A stretch of DNA of 21,935 nucleotides from VGJV01 sp964646415 (GTDB lineage Bacteria > Patescibacteriota > Minisyncoccia > UBA6257 > 2-01-FULL-56-20). The stretch is from the NCBI GenBank assembly GCA_964646415.1, contig CAZYEL010000016.1:1-21935 (forward strand). Reading direction: 5' to 3'. Below the pieces are notes generated by a model that was not told the DNA's origin, searched no databases, and worked only from the letters and a program-made list of their open reading frames with translations. Within the stretch, counting starts at the first letter, position 1, and each line of letters begins with the position of its first letter. Shown here piece by piece: positions 12,004 to 19,113 of the stretch. A program made the position numbers and the translations under genes.

Positions 12004-12792
12004 CGACCTGGCGATTTCACCGAATACGCGCGTGAGTGCGGCGCGGTTTCCGGGCGTTATGGGAGACAAGACAAATTCCCCCGCTTTTTTCCGGATTGTT
12101 TCTTGAGGGCCCATTTCACAACCGCTTCCGGACTGCGTTCCTGCGGGAGTTCCCGGTCCGGCAAGGCGCACCGAGGAGGCAGTGCCTGGTGGTACGACTC
12201 CGAAGGCGGAACGATGCTGGGCGGGAACTCCCGCGGAACCCTTCGGGACGCCGCCCATGTCCGCGTTTCCTTTGTCGCGTTGGGAGTGGAGTACCGATGG
12301 GTACACTGTCCCCCTTGCTCCGCGGCAGCGCGGACATGCGCTGGCATCGCAGCCGGAATGGGTGGTGAAGTGGGCTCTTGGGCGGATGCCGATGCGAACG
12401 CGGGCGAATGTGTTTGTGCCGAGCGCATGAGCGATGGATGCCACTCCTTTATGTCCTGCGGCGCCCCTCGCAACCGATGTCTTGAAAGATCCCAAGACGA
12501 GGTCGCTTTCGTCGTGGAGTACAAGCAGGGCGCCGGGGGGCACTTTAAAGAATGCGCAGGCATCTTGAGCGCTCCGTCCCGACTCGTTCATATAAGTGAG
12601 TGAGCACGCGAATAGAAAGCGTTTCCCTTTTGCGTATGAAAAGGCTTTATGTGGAGCACGGCGGAACGGGGAGGCTTCGTCGAGGTTTGCGAGATGGCGA
12701 AGCGCGAGTATTCCGGCATTGTGGTACGTATTCTCGAATGCAGCTTCTGGATTGCCGATGCCTAATATGAGCTTGATGGAATTGATATCCAT
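11977..12792 (-). CDS. pth: Peptidyl-tRNA hydrolase with a 91-residue in-frame insertion
   Basis: Pth releases tRNA from peptidyl-tRNAs that drop off ribosomes. The family features are present: LILGIGNPEAAFENTYHNAG with the catalytic His of the TxHNxG motif, LTYMNESG (binding Asn), VLHDESDLVLGSFK (catalytic Asp region), and ARGAAGHKGVASI ending in NTFARVRIGIRP. The usual C-terminal helix resumes as KKAGEFVLSPITPGNR. Between RIGIRP and QETIRKKAGE lie 91 extra residues (Cys, Gly and Pro rich) encoded by an inverted-repeat element; without them the protein would be 180 residues, normal for Pth. The catalytic residues precede the insert. Start ATG 12792 is preferred because the upstream ATGs at 12810 and 12807 overlap a TATGAT -10; both are in frame. 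The 3' end overlaps the PilM-PilN gene. Confidence 0.9.
   Translation of the reverse strand: MDINSIKLILGIGNPEAAFENTYHNAGILALRHLANLDEASPFRRAPHKAFSYAKGKRFLFACSLTYMNESGRSAQDACAFFKVPPGALLVLHDESDLVLGSFKTSVARGAAGHKGVASIAHALGTNTFARVRIGIRPRAHFTTHSGCDASACPRCRGARGTVYPSVLHSQRDKGNADMGGVPKGSAGVPAQHRSAFGVVPPGTASSVRLAGPGTPAGTQSGSGCEMGPQETIRKKAGEFVLSPITPGNRAALTRVFGEIARSLGFENEAD
12106..12378. mobile_element. 273-bp MITE-like inverted-repeat element inside pth
   Basis: Terminal inverted repeats of about 31 nt: the plus-strand left end begins AGGGCCCATTTCACAACC (from 12106) and the reverse complement of the right end begins AGAGCCCACTTCACCACC (from 12378); both continue through TTCCGG to CTGCG, with about six differences. 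Internal perfect inverted repeats are GCGGGAGTTCCCG (12143-12155) / CGGGAACTCCCGC (12222-12234) and CATGTCCGCG (12256-12265) / CGCGGACATG (12329-12338). The length is exactly 91 codons, so the pth frame is kept. It is too short for a transposase, so movement would need help from elsewhere. Confidence 0.8.
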
Positions 12793-12805
12793 TGGGGGTG
12801 GTTCC

Positions 12806-12811
12806 ATCATA
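12806..12811 (-). promoter_or_regulatory. -10 element of pth
   Basis: TATGAT on the minus strand lies 13 nt before ATG 12792 and overlaps the two upstream in-frame ATGs. No clear -35. It would give a leader of only about 7 nt. Confidence 0.4.
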
Positions 12812-12881
12812 CCGCATGCAAAAAAAATAGAAATTGTTTCCGGGTATCGTCCCGGGAAAGCTCCGAACTCATTGAAGGCAA

Positions 12882-12910
12882 TTGCATCGCGGCATGTGGC
12901 AGGGTATACT
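12882..12910 (+). promoter_or_regulatory. Promoter of lepB
   Basis: TTGCAT (12882-12887) and TATACT (12905-12910) are spaced by 17 nt, a good sigma-70-type promoter. RNA would begin near 12917, 13 nt before ATG 12930. It rules out the longer frame that starts at 12882. Confidence 0.65.
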
Positions 12911-12929
12911 CACGCAAGACGCATTATTT

Positions 12930-13484
12930 ATGAGAAAATTTCTCGTATCGCTTTTGGAAGTCTTCGAGATTGCTTTTGTGGCGGTGGGCTCGGTGTTCCT
13001 TGTGCGCACGTTCCTTGTGCAGCCCTTTGTGGTGAGCGGTTCAAGCATGGCGCCGAATCTTGAGAATGGGGATTATCTTCTTATTGATGAGCTCACCTAC
13101 CGTTTCCGGGCGCCGGAACGGGGTGAAGTTGTTGTGTTCCGGTATCAGCACAATCAGGCGACCTATTTCATCAAGCGCATCATCGGTTTGCCGGGGGAGC
13201 GTGTGCAAATTAAGAATAATCAGATATCGGTGACGCCGCAGGGCGCGACCAATCCCGTCGCGCTCAAAGAGTTGTATCTTCCTCCCGGGGTGGTTACCGG
13301 AGGCGATGCGGAGTATCTATTGAATGACCGTGAGTATTTTGTTCTCGGTGACAATCGTTCGTTCAGCTTCGATTCGCGAAGTTGGGGGTTCCTGGAGGCG
13401 AAGGATATGGTAGGTATTGCGCGCGTGCGGTTATGGCCCCTGCCGCAACTCCAGGCATTTGCCGCTCCGCAGTACAGCAATTAA
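12930..13484 (+). CDS. lepB: Signal peptidase I
   Basis: This membrane-bound Ser/Lys endopeptidase removes Sec and Tat signal peptides outside the membrane. It has 184 residues, the short Gram-positive-like form. An N-terminal transmembrane helix (about 8-28, VFEIAFVAVGSVFLVRTFLV) is followed by box B with the catalytic serine in SGSSMAPNL, box C/D with the catalytic lysine in YFIKRIIGLPGERV, and box E as LGDNRSFSFDSRSWG. ATG 12930 is chosen because the promoter at 12882-12910 lies inside the longer frame. It is divergent from pth. It would process secreted proteins such as the WND-repeat protein, but not the prepilins, which need a prepilin peptidase. Confidence 0.95.
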   Translation: MRKFLVSLLEVFEIAFVAVGSVFLVRTFLVQPFVVSGSSMAPNLENGDYLLIDELTYRFRAPERGEVVVFRYQHNQATYFIKRIIGLPGERVQIKNNQISVTPQGATNPVALKELYLPPGVVTGGDAEYLLNDREYFVLGDNRSFSFDSRSWGFLEAKDMVGIARVRLWPLPQLQAFAAPQYSN

Positions 13485-13501
13485 GATAAGCTCAGATACG
13501 A

Positions 13502-13507
13502 TACATT
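13502..13507 (+). promoter_or_regulatory. Possible -10 of hisS
   Basis: TACATT lies 6 nt before ATG 13514, the same spacing as at rluD, rmuC and truB. TACGAT at 13497-13502 is an alternative. No convincing -35, so confidence is low. Confidence 0.3.
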
Positions 13508-13513
13508 TCATCA

Positions 13514-14824
13514 ATGAGTCCAAATCCAAAGAAAAAAGAGGGGAAAGAGGTGTCAAAAGTGTTCCAGGAGCCGAAGGGCATGCACGATGTGCTGCCTGCG
13601 GATGAAGCGTATTGGAGCCGCATTGAAAGCGCGGTGCACGAGCTTGCGGACGGCTACGGGTTCCATCGCATCGATACTCCCGTCCTCGAGTTTGCGGAAG
13701 TGTTTCGGAAAACGGTGGGAGAATCAAGCGATGTATTTGCGAAGGAGATGTATTCCCTGAAAACGCGGGGAGGGGATTTGCTTGCGCTCCGTCCGGAGTA
13801 CACGGCGCCCATCATGCGGGCGTATCTCGGGCACAGTCTGGGACGGCTCGGCCAGCCCCAAAAGCTTTTTGCAATGGGGCCCATGTTCCGCCACGACAAC
13901 CCTCAATTCGGGCGTTTTCGTCAGTTCACACAGCTTGATTTCGAAATTATCGGAGGGCAGAACGATTCTATTTACGACGCGCAGATCATCCTTCTGTTTT
14001 TGAGGCTGTTCGCACTTCTTCGGGTGAAGAACTGCGTGCTTAAGATCAATTCCATTGGTTGCCGTGTGTGCCAGCCGATTTATCGGCGGCAGCTCGTGGC
14101 GTATTATCGGAACCATGAGAAGAAACTTTGCGAGGATTGCGTGTGCAGGTTCAAAACAAACCCGTTGCGCCTTTTGGATTGCAAAGAGCCCGGTTGTGTG
14201 GAGTTGCGTGAACGCGCACCGAATATTTTGGACAAACTGTGCTCCACATGCAGCACGCACTTTAAGGGAGTGATCGAATACCTTGACGAACTCAAAATTT
14301 CATACGTGCTCGAGAACACGTTAGTGCGGGGATTGGAATATTACAGCAGGACGGTGTTTGAAATCTTCACCGAAGGAGAAGGGAAGGAAGCGGGCGCGCT
14401 TGCGGGCGGAGGCCGGTACGATTATCTCGCGGAATTTTTGGGGGGGCATGCGACGCCAGGGGTGGGCGGCGCGGCTGCGGTTGAGCGCATCATTCCCGTT
14501 ATGAAGATGCAGGGGTTGGTGCCGGTGCTCAAATCCCGCACGGTGGTATTCGTTGCGCATGCGGGGGACCTTGCAAAGCGCAAATCGTTCCGGTTTGTGG
14601 AAGAGCTGCGGCGCGCAGGCATCCATGTAAAGGAGGCGCTCGCAAAAGAGTCTTTGAAAGCGCAGTTGAAGTCGGCCGACAAGGAGGGGGCGCGCCTCGC
14701 GCTTATTTTCGGGCAAAGGGAGATTTATGAGGGTACGGTGATTGTGCGCGACCTGGGTTCCGGTTTGCAAGAAACGGTTCCACTGGACGCTATCGTCGAG
14801 GAAATAAAGAAGCGCCTGCGCTAG
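13514..14824 (+). CDS. hisS: Histidyl-tRNA synthetase
   Basis: This class II aminoacyl-tRNA synthetase has 436 residues, the usual length. Signatures are PKGMHDVLP near the N-terminus, RPEYTAPIMRAYL (motif 2 entry), MFRHDNPQFGRFRQFTQLDFEIIG (motif 2 loop), the histidine-specific LVRGLEYYSRTVFEI and AGGGRYDYL, and a C-terminal anticodon-binding domain beginning RTVVFVAHAGDLAKR. The insertion domain (about 175-255) has several Cys (GCRVC, CEDC, DCKEPGC, CSTC) that could bind zinc. Two starts are possible: ATG 13514 with a -10 only 6 nt upstream, or GTG 13550 with a strong AGAGGGG site at 13537-13543, which places PKGMHD at a more typical distance from the N-terminus. A 66-bp palindrome follows the gene. 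Confidence 0.96.
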   Translation: MSPNPKKKEGKEVSKVFQEPKGMHDVLPADEAYWSRIESAVHELADGYGFHRIDTPVLEFAEVFRKTVGESSDVFAKEMYSLKTRGGDLLALRPEYTAPIMRAYLGHSLGRLGQPQKLFAMGPMFRHDNPQFGRFRQFTQLDFEIIGGQNDSIYDAQIILLFLRLFALLRVKNCVLKINSIGCRVCQPIYRRQLVAYYRNHEKKLCEDCVCRFKTNPLRLLDCKEPGCVELRERAPNILDKLCSTCSTHFKGVIEYLDELKISYVLENTLVRGLEYYSRTVFEIFTEGEGKEAGALAGGGRYDYLAEFLGGHATPGVGGAAAVERIIPVMKMQGLVPVLKSRTVVFVAHAGDLAKRKSFRFVEELRRAGIHVKEALAKESLKAQLKSADKEGARLALIFGQREIYEGTVIVRDLGSGLQETVPLDAIVEEIKKRLR

Positions 14825-14825
14825 A

Positions 14826-14891
14826 AGTAATCGCTACTAATGCGAATAGGATTCGCATTATTTAATCAAGATAGCGCTATTCGCGATTACT
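14826..14891 (+). repeat. 66-bp nested palindrome between hisS and hit
   Basis: The outer arms AGTAATCGC (14826-14834) and GCGATTACT (14883-14891) are perfect reverse complements. Inside are a perfect 10-bp stem TAATGCGAAT (14838-14847) / ATTCGCATTA (14851-14860) with a 3-nt loop, and the self-palindrome ATAGCGCTAT (14871-14880). The inner stem followed by TTTAAT may terminate hisS. The last 16 nt of the region (14878-14893), read in reverse complement, equal the first 16 nt of the pilB leader element. It ends 1 nt before the hit ATG. Confidence 0.8.
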
Positions 14892-14894
14892 CCA

Positions 14895-15299
14895 ATGGAT
14901 TGCCTCTTTTGCAAAATCGTGGTACAAGAGATTCCGGCACGCGTTATCTACGAAGATGCGGAGGCGCTGGCATTCCTCGATATCCATCCGAAGGCGCCGG
15001 GGCACGCGGTGATAATTCCCAAAGTGCATGCCGATAAACTGAGTGACCTCGCCGAGGACTATGTGGCGCCGCTTTTTCTCGCTGTCCGGCGGGTGGCGCA
15101 GGTGATTCGCGAGCGCCTCCGTGCGGATGGGATGACGATTGGGATAAATGAAGGGCGTGCCGGCGGGCAGGCAGTCGCACATCTTCATATCCACGTAGTA
15201 CCGCGTTTTGAAGGGGATGGCGGAGGGTCGATTCACAGCATAGTGGAGAATGTTCCCAAAGAGTCGCTTGAGGCGTTGCAAAAGAAATTACAACAATGA
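14895..15299 (+). CDS. HIT-family nucleotide hydrolase/transferase (HINT-like)
   Basis: It has 134 residues. The HIT motif HLHIHVV (His-x-His-x-His) lies at about residues 95-101, preceded by INEGRAGGQAV and by the N-terminal CLFCKIVVQEIPARVIYED typical of HINT proteins, which hydrolyse AMP-conjugates such as AMP-lysine or adenosine phosphoramidates. The middle His of the motif is the usual nucleophile. The CxxC near the N-terminus (CLFC) with downstream His residues is commonly a zinc site in this family. The ATG follows a palindromic repeat directly and no ribosome-binding site is seen. Its stop overlaps the rpsU start (ATGA). Family firm; substrate unknown. Confidence 0.93.
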   Translation: MDCLFCKIVVQEIPARVIYEDAEALAFLDIHPKAPGHAVIIPKVHADKLSDLAEDYVAPLFLAVRRVAQVIRERLRADGMTIGINEGRAGGQAVAHLHIHVVPRFEGDGGGSIHSIVENVPKESLEALQKKLQQ

Positions 15300-15508
15300 T
15301 CGAAACAAGAAAAAAAGAGGGAGAGAGCGCAAGCGCCCTGTTTTTTCGCTTCTCACGCAGAGTGAAGCGGAGCGGAGTACTGAAAGAATCAAAATCACGC
15401 CGGTTCCGCAAACGGCCGGCGAGCCGGGTGAAACGGCGCATCTCCGCGATTCATCGGGAAGCGAAGAAGCAGGAGATTGAGCGGATGAAGAAGGCCGGGG
15501 TACTATAA
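15296..15508 (+). CDS. rpsU: Ribosomal protein bS21
   Basis: This small basic protein of the 30S subunit sits near the 3' end of 16S rRNA and the Shine-Dalgarno helix. It has 70 residues. The conserved core is GESASALFFRFSRRVKRSG followed by a basic helix (RFRKRPASRVKRRISAIHR) and a charged tail. The ATG at 15296 overlaps the hit stop by 4 nt, so translation is coupled, and the gene is followed by yqeY, a common rpsU-yqeY order. bS21 is of interest here because several genes of this window appear to lack Shine-Dalgarno sites. Confidence 0.93.
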   Translation: MIETRKKEGESASALFFRFSRRVKRSGVLKESKSRRFRKRPASRVKRRISAIHREAKKQEIERMKKAGVL

Positions 15509-15510
15509 AT

Positions 15511-15595
15511 AAATTCAAAAATAAAAATGTAAAATAATTGAGTTCGCGTCAGCGGACGCATTCATTTTTCATTTTGATACTTACATTTTGAATTT
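15511..15595 (+). repeat. AT-rich heptad palindrome between rpsU and yqeY
   Basis: The left arm from 15511 reads AAATTCA, AAAATAA, then AAATGTA and AAATAAT. The right arm reads TTCATTT, TTCATTT, then TGATACT, TACATTT and TGAATTT up to 15595. The ends AAATTCA and TGAATTT are perfect reverse complements, as are AAATGTA and TACATTT. The apex is a small GCGTC / GACGC hairpin (15546-15550 and 15555-15559). It ends 9 nt before the yqeY ATG. Confidence 0.85.
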
Positions 15596-15604
15596 ACCTT
15601 TCCC

Positions 15605-16051
15605 ATGTCACTCAAAGAGAAAATTGTAGCGGATGTAAGGAATGCAATGAAGGCCGGGGACGCCGTGCGCGTGGGCATATTGCGGATGCTCGTCGCCGCA
15701 ATCAAGAATCAGGAAATTGAAATGCGCGCGAAAGGCAGCGAGGAATTGTCGGAAGAGGATACGATGCGGGTGCTGGATCGGGAAGCGAAAAAGCGGCGCG
15801 AGGCGGCGGAGTTGTATGTGAAAGGCGGACGGAAAGACCTTGCGGACCGGGAAAAGACGGAGGCGGAACTCATTGCGCAGTATCTTCCCTCGCAAGCGAG
15901 CGATGGAGAAATTACGGAAGTGGTGTGGCGGCTCCATGCGGGAGGTGCGAAAGATTTTGGGTCGCTCATGAAGGGTGCGATGCAGGAACTCCGGGGGAAG
16001 GCCGACGGCGCGCGCGTGGGGGCGATCGTTAAGGAAGCGCTTGGCGAATAA
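15605..16051 (+). CDS. yqeY: YqeY/GatB-like domain protein
   Basis: It has 148 residues, the full length of this family, which shares a fold with the C-terminal domain of GatB (tRNA-dependent amidotransferase). Signature segments are VGILRMLVAAIKNQEIEM, DTMRVLDREAKKRREAAELY, EKTEAELIAQYLPSQ and the C-terminal GSLMKGAMQELRGKADGARVGAIVKEAL. The biochemical role is unclear; a link to tRNA amidation or translation is inferred from the fold and from its common place after rpsU, as here. The TAA stop shares its last base with the ATG of ybeY, so the two are coupled. A heptad palindrome lies between it and rpsU. Confidence 0.95.
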   Translation: MSLKEKIVADVRNAMKAGDAVRVGILRMLVAAIKNQEIEMRAKGSEELSEEDTMRVLDREAKKRREAAELYVKGGRKDLADREKTEAELIAQYLPSQASDGEITEVVWRLHAGGAKDFGSLMKGAMQELRGKADGARVGAIVKEALGE

Positions 16052-16455
16052 TGGCGCACTCTTTCCCGGGAGCACTCGAAAACCGTGTGCGGCGTTCGGT
16101 GCGCAAGGCGCTGCGTGCCGTGAGTCATTCTCCCAATGCAGTGGAGATTTTTTTTGTCGGAGAGGAGGAAATGCGCGTGTTAAAGTTGGCGAGCACGGGA
16201 ATCCGGGCGCGCACGGTGAATGTGCTCGCCTTCGAAGAGCCGCGCGGGTTCCCTCACCCCGGCCGCACGGTGTTTCTCGGTGAAGTGTACGTGAACCTTG
16301 AGCGCTACGGCGGCGACCCTCCGCAGCTTTTGGCACTTGTCATACATGGAGTTGCGCACCTTCTTGGCTTCCGCCATGACGGGCGGCGTGATACGATTGA
16401 GATGCGGCGCGTTGAGAAAAAACTCATCGCGCATGCGGAAAAAGTTTTTCAATAA
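16051..16455 (+). CDS. ybeY: YbeY endoribonuclease
   Basis: This zinc-dependent RNase takes part in 16S rRNA 3'-end maturation and ribosome quality control. It has 134 residues. The metal-binding motif is HGVAHLLGFRH (three His, usual form HGxLHLxGYDH) followed by DGRRDTIEMRRVEKKLI. An upstream segment RTVNVLAFEEPRGFP matches the conserved T(D)VLSFP region, though the Asp is replaced, and LGEVYVNLERY matches LGDIxIs. It overlaps yqeY by one base. The next gene, ftsA, starts 47 bp later, where CCCATA / TATGGG (about 16468 and 16490) form a weak inverted repeat. Confidence 0.92.
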   Translation: MAHSFPGALENRVRRSVRKALRAVSHSPNAVEIFFVGEEEMRVLKLASTGIRARTVNVLAFEEPRGFPHPGRTVFLGEVYVNLERYGGDPPQLLALVIHGVAHLLGFRHDGRRDTIEMRRVEKKLIAHAEKVFQ

Positions 16456-16502
16456 ATCTTGTACGACCCATAGGTTCGAAATGGAGCATATGGGCAAATA
16501 CC

Positions 16503-17741
16503 ATGGCGTCATCATTCATCACGGCTCTTGATATAGGCACTACTACAATAAGAGTGGCGGTTGCGGAAAACGTGCGCGGCCGGCCGACGCTCCGTCTCGT
16601 GCATCGCGAGCAGTCGGCGGGGGTGCGGAAAGGCGCGATTGCGGATATTACGGAAGCGTCGCATGCGATAAGCAGGGTGCTTGCCGAGGTGCGCCGGGTC
16701 GTAAAACCGGCGCTTAAGAATCTTTACCTTGCGATTGGTACGCCGCACGCGAAGGTGCAAACCTCGCGGGGTATCGTTGCGGTGTCGCGGGCGGATACGG
16801 AAATTTATCAGGACGACGTGGAACGGGTGATTAAAGCCTCGCAGGCGGTGAATCTCCTGCCGAACCGCACGATTGTGCATAACGTGACGCGCGAGTTTAT
16901 CGTGGACGGCGTGGGGGACATCGCGGACCCCCTCGGTCTTTCGGGAGCGCGCCTTGAGGTGGTGAGTTTCGTGATAGACGTGTTCACGCCGCATGTGAAA
17001 AACCTTATGCGCGTGGTGGAGCTTGCGGGGGGGCGCATCAGCGGGCTTGTGTGGGCGCCGCTTGTGGCGTCGCGCGCGGCTCTTTCTCGCGCCCAAAAAG
17101 AACTGGGAACGGTGCTCATCGATATCGGCGCGGGCACGACGGGCATGACGGTGTACGAGGAAAACAAACTTATCGGACTCGCGAAATTTCCTGTGGGCTC
17201 GGGGAATGTATCGAACGACCTTGCGGTGGGGCTCCGCATACCCGTGGATGCAGCGGAGGAGCTGAAATTGAGCTATGGTTATGCCTGCGCGCGCGAGATG
17301 TCCGGAAAAGAAATAATCGAGTTGAGGAAATTCGCTCCCGAAGTGAAGGGGACCACGTCGCGCCGGTACGTGAGCGAGATTATCGAGTCCCGCCTCGCGG
17401 AAATTTTGGAATTCGTGCAGGAAGAATTGAAACTCATCGGGAAAGCCGGAAAGCTCCCCGGGGGCGCGGTGCTTGTGGGGGGCGGCGCAAAGATTCCGGG
17501 TATTACGGAGTTGGTGAAACAGGAACTGAAATTATCCGCGCAGGTCGGGGCGTCGCTCAATTCATTCGGGCCGGGGAGCGAAGAGTTCTCCGGCTACTTT
17601 GAAGACCCCGAGTTTGCGACGGTGCTGGGGCTTGTGCTCTGGGGCGCGGAAGAGGCGGAATGGGAAACTCAGCGAACGTTCAAGAATTTCAAGTTTGAAT
17701 TGAAGTCACTCAAAAACCTTTTCCGCTACTTCCTGCCTTAA
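16503..17741 (+). CDS. ftsA: Cell division protein FtsA
   Basis: This actin-like ATPase tethers FtsZ to the membrane and starts divisome assembly. It has 412 residues. The nucleotide-binding motifs are ITALDIGTTTIRVAV (phosphate 1), TVLIDIGAGTTGMTVYEE (phosphate 2) and GGAVLVGGGAKIPGI (adenosine). The SHS2 domain 1C lies at about 85-165 (LYLAIGTPHAKVQTSRGIVAV). The last residues KFELKSLKNLFRYFLP form an amphipathic helix suited to membrane binding. The ftsA-ftsZ order is classical. The ATG at 16503 is placed just before the first beta strand; TATGGG lies 8 nt upstream and no strong ribosome-binding site is visible. Confidence 0.96.
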   Translation: MASSFITALDIGTTTIRVAVAENVRGRPTLRLVHREQSAGVRKGAIADITEASHAISRVLAEVRRVVKPALKNLYLAIGTPHAKVQTSRGIVAVSRADTEIYQDDVERVIKASQAVNLLPNRTIVHNVTREFIVDGVGDIADPLGLSGARLEVVSFVIDVFTPHVKNLMRVVELAGGRISGLVWAPLVASRAALSRAQKELGTVLIDIGAGTTGMTVYEENKLIGLAKFPVGSGNVSNDLAVGLRIPVDAAEELKLSYGYACAREMSGKEIIELRKFAPEVKGTTSRRYVSEIIESRLAEILEFVQEELKLIGKAGKLPGGAVLVGGGAKIPGITELVKQELKLSAQVGASLNSFGPGSEEFSGYFEDPEFATVLGLVLWGAEEAEWETQRTFKNFKFELKSLKNLFRYFLP

Positions 17742-17762
17742 GCGAATGTCGGGAAAGTGGTC

Positions 17763-17791
17763 TTGAAATGGGCCGAAGAGGGTTGTAGTAT
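17763..17791 (+). promoter_or_regulatory. Promoter of ftsZ, probably leaderless
   Basis: TTGAAA (17763-17768) and TAGTAT (17786-17791) are spaced by exactly 17 nt. The ATG of ftsZ at 17800 lies 8 nt after the -10, so RNA would start at or next to the start codon. ftsZ could thus be expressed apart from ftsA. Confidence 0.6.
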
Positions 17792-17799
17792 GGGTACAA

Positions 17800-19113
17800 A
17801 TGAGTTCTAAGAGAAAAAAGAAGGTTGCCAAGGCGCCGCAGAAAGAGAAAATGTTCGCTCCCATTGCGAATGTGAAAGTGGTGGGAATCGGGGGAGGAGG
17901 AACGAACGCGGTTTCCCGCATCAGCAGGGACTTTGTGCGGGGCGTGCAGTTTGTCGCCATTAACACCGACCATCAAGACCTTGACCACGCGGAGGTGCGC
18001 CATAAGATTTATGTGGGGAAGAATCTCACGCGCGGGCTGGGGACGGGCATGAACCCGGATTTGGGGCGGCAGGCGGCGGAGGAAAACCGCTCGGAGATCA
18101 CCGAAGCATTGCGGGGCTCCGATCTTATATTTCTTACTGCCGGATTCGGGGGAGGCACGGGAAGCGGCGGTACGCCGGTGGTTGCGGAAATCGCAAAACA
18201 GCTCGGCGCGCTCGTGGTCGCGGTGGTGACGAAACCGTTCGCTTTCGAGGGGAGCCAGCGCGAAAGGATTGCGCAGGAAGCGGTGTTGAAGCTGAAGGAT
18301 AAGGTGGATGCGCTCATTGTGGTTTCGAACGACCGGATTTTCAGCATTATCAATAAAGACACCCCGATTTTAAAAGCGTTTGAAGCGATTGACGATGTGC
18401 TCCGCAACGCCCTGAAAGGCGTGGTGGAACTTGTGGTTTCTCCCGGAATCATCAACCTCGACTTCGCGGATGTGCGGAGCATTCTTGAAGATGCGGGCTC
18501 CGCGATTGTGGGCGTGGGGATTGCGTCGGGACCGGAACGGGCGATGCAAGCGGTGCAGAGCGCCCTAAACTCGCCGCTCCTCGAGACGAATGCGGACGGG
18601 GCGAAGCGGGTGCTCCTTGGGATTTCCGGCTCGCGCGACCTCACCATGAACGAAGTTAACGAAGCGGCGAAAATCGTGGCGCAGACCGCGGACCCCTCGG
18701 TGCGTCTCATCTTCGGCGCATATCATGACCGCCGTTTGAAGCCGAAACAGCTTAAGATAACCTTGATTGCCGCGGGCTTTAACGGCGCGGCGGGCAACTC
18801 GCTTTTTGGCGGAGCTTCCACGCCCGCACGACAGGCGTTTTTCGAGGGGTTTAAGCCGGCGGGCGCACATACGGGAGAGGAACGCGGGAAGCACAGTACG
18901 GAAGAATCACCTGCGAAGAAGTCCTTGCCTGACCGGCAGGCGGGACGCGCTGCGGAACGGGAGCCGTTCGGGCAATCCGTGCCGGCGATGTCGGTGTCGG
19001 GAGAAAAACTTGAGAAGTCGGAGAAAGCCGGGGACGCGCACATCAAAAAGCCCGAGCGCCAGGAAGTGGACATTTGGGATATTCCTACTTTCTTGCGTAG
19101 ACGCAAAAAGTAG
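17800..19113 (+). CDS. ftsZ: Cell division protein FtsZ
   Basis: This tubulin-like GTPase forms the division ring. It has 437 residues. Signatures are KVVGIGGGGTNAV (near residue 26), the tubulin loop GFGGGTGSGGTPVVA (near 114), VVSNDRIF, and the T7 loop region NLDFADVRSIL that activates GTP hydrolysis. A linker of about 100 residues follows, then the conserved C-terminal peptide DIPTFLRRRKK that binds FtsA. The linker contains PDRQAG encoded by a short palindrome (18924-18944). The stop at 19111-19113 follows AAA AAG, and the tail peptide is repeated in the -1 frame ending at 19253. Codon use is like the neighbours. The promoter is just upstream and looks leaderless. Confidence 0.97.
   Translation: MSSKRKKKVAKAPQKEKMFAPIANVKVVGIGGGGTNAVSRISRDFVRGVQFVAINTDHQDLDHAEVRHKIYVGKNLTRGLGTGMNPDLGRQAAEENRSEITEALRGSDLIFLTAGFGGGTGSGGTPVVAEIAKQLGALVVAVVTKPFAFEGSQRERIAQEAVLKLKDKVDALIVVSNDRIFSIINKDTPILKAFEAIDDVLRNALKGVVELVVSPGIINLDFADVRSILEDAGSAIVGVGIASGPERAMQAVQSALNSPLLETNADGAKRVLLGISGSRDLTMNEVNEAAKIVAQTADPSVRLIFGAYHDRRLKPKQLKITLIAAGFNGAAGNSLFGGASTPARQAFFEGFKPAGAHTGEERGKHSTEESPAKKSLPDRQAGRAAEREPFGQSVPAMSVSGEKLEKSEKAGDAHIKKPERQEVDIWDIPTFLRRRKK
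18924..18944 (+). repeat. Short palindrome inside the FtsZ linker
   Basis: GCCTG (18927-18931) and CAGGC (18937-18941) flank ACCGG; the unit is translated as LPDRQAG. Its core TGCCTGACCGGCAG is one base longer than TGCCTGACGGCAG in the second palindromic unit of the rluD-like gene, so these look like copies of one dispersed intragenic element. Confidence 0.6.
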
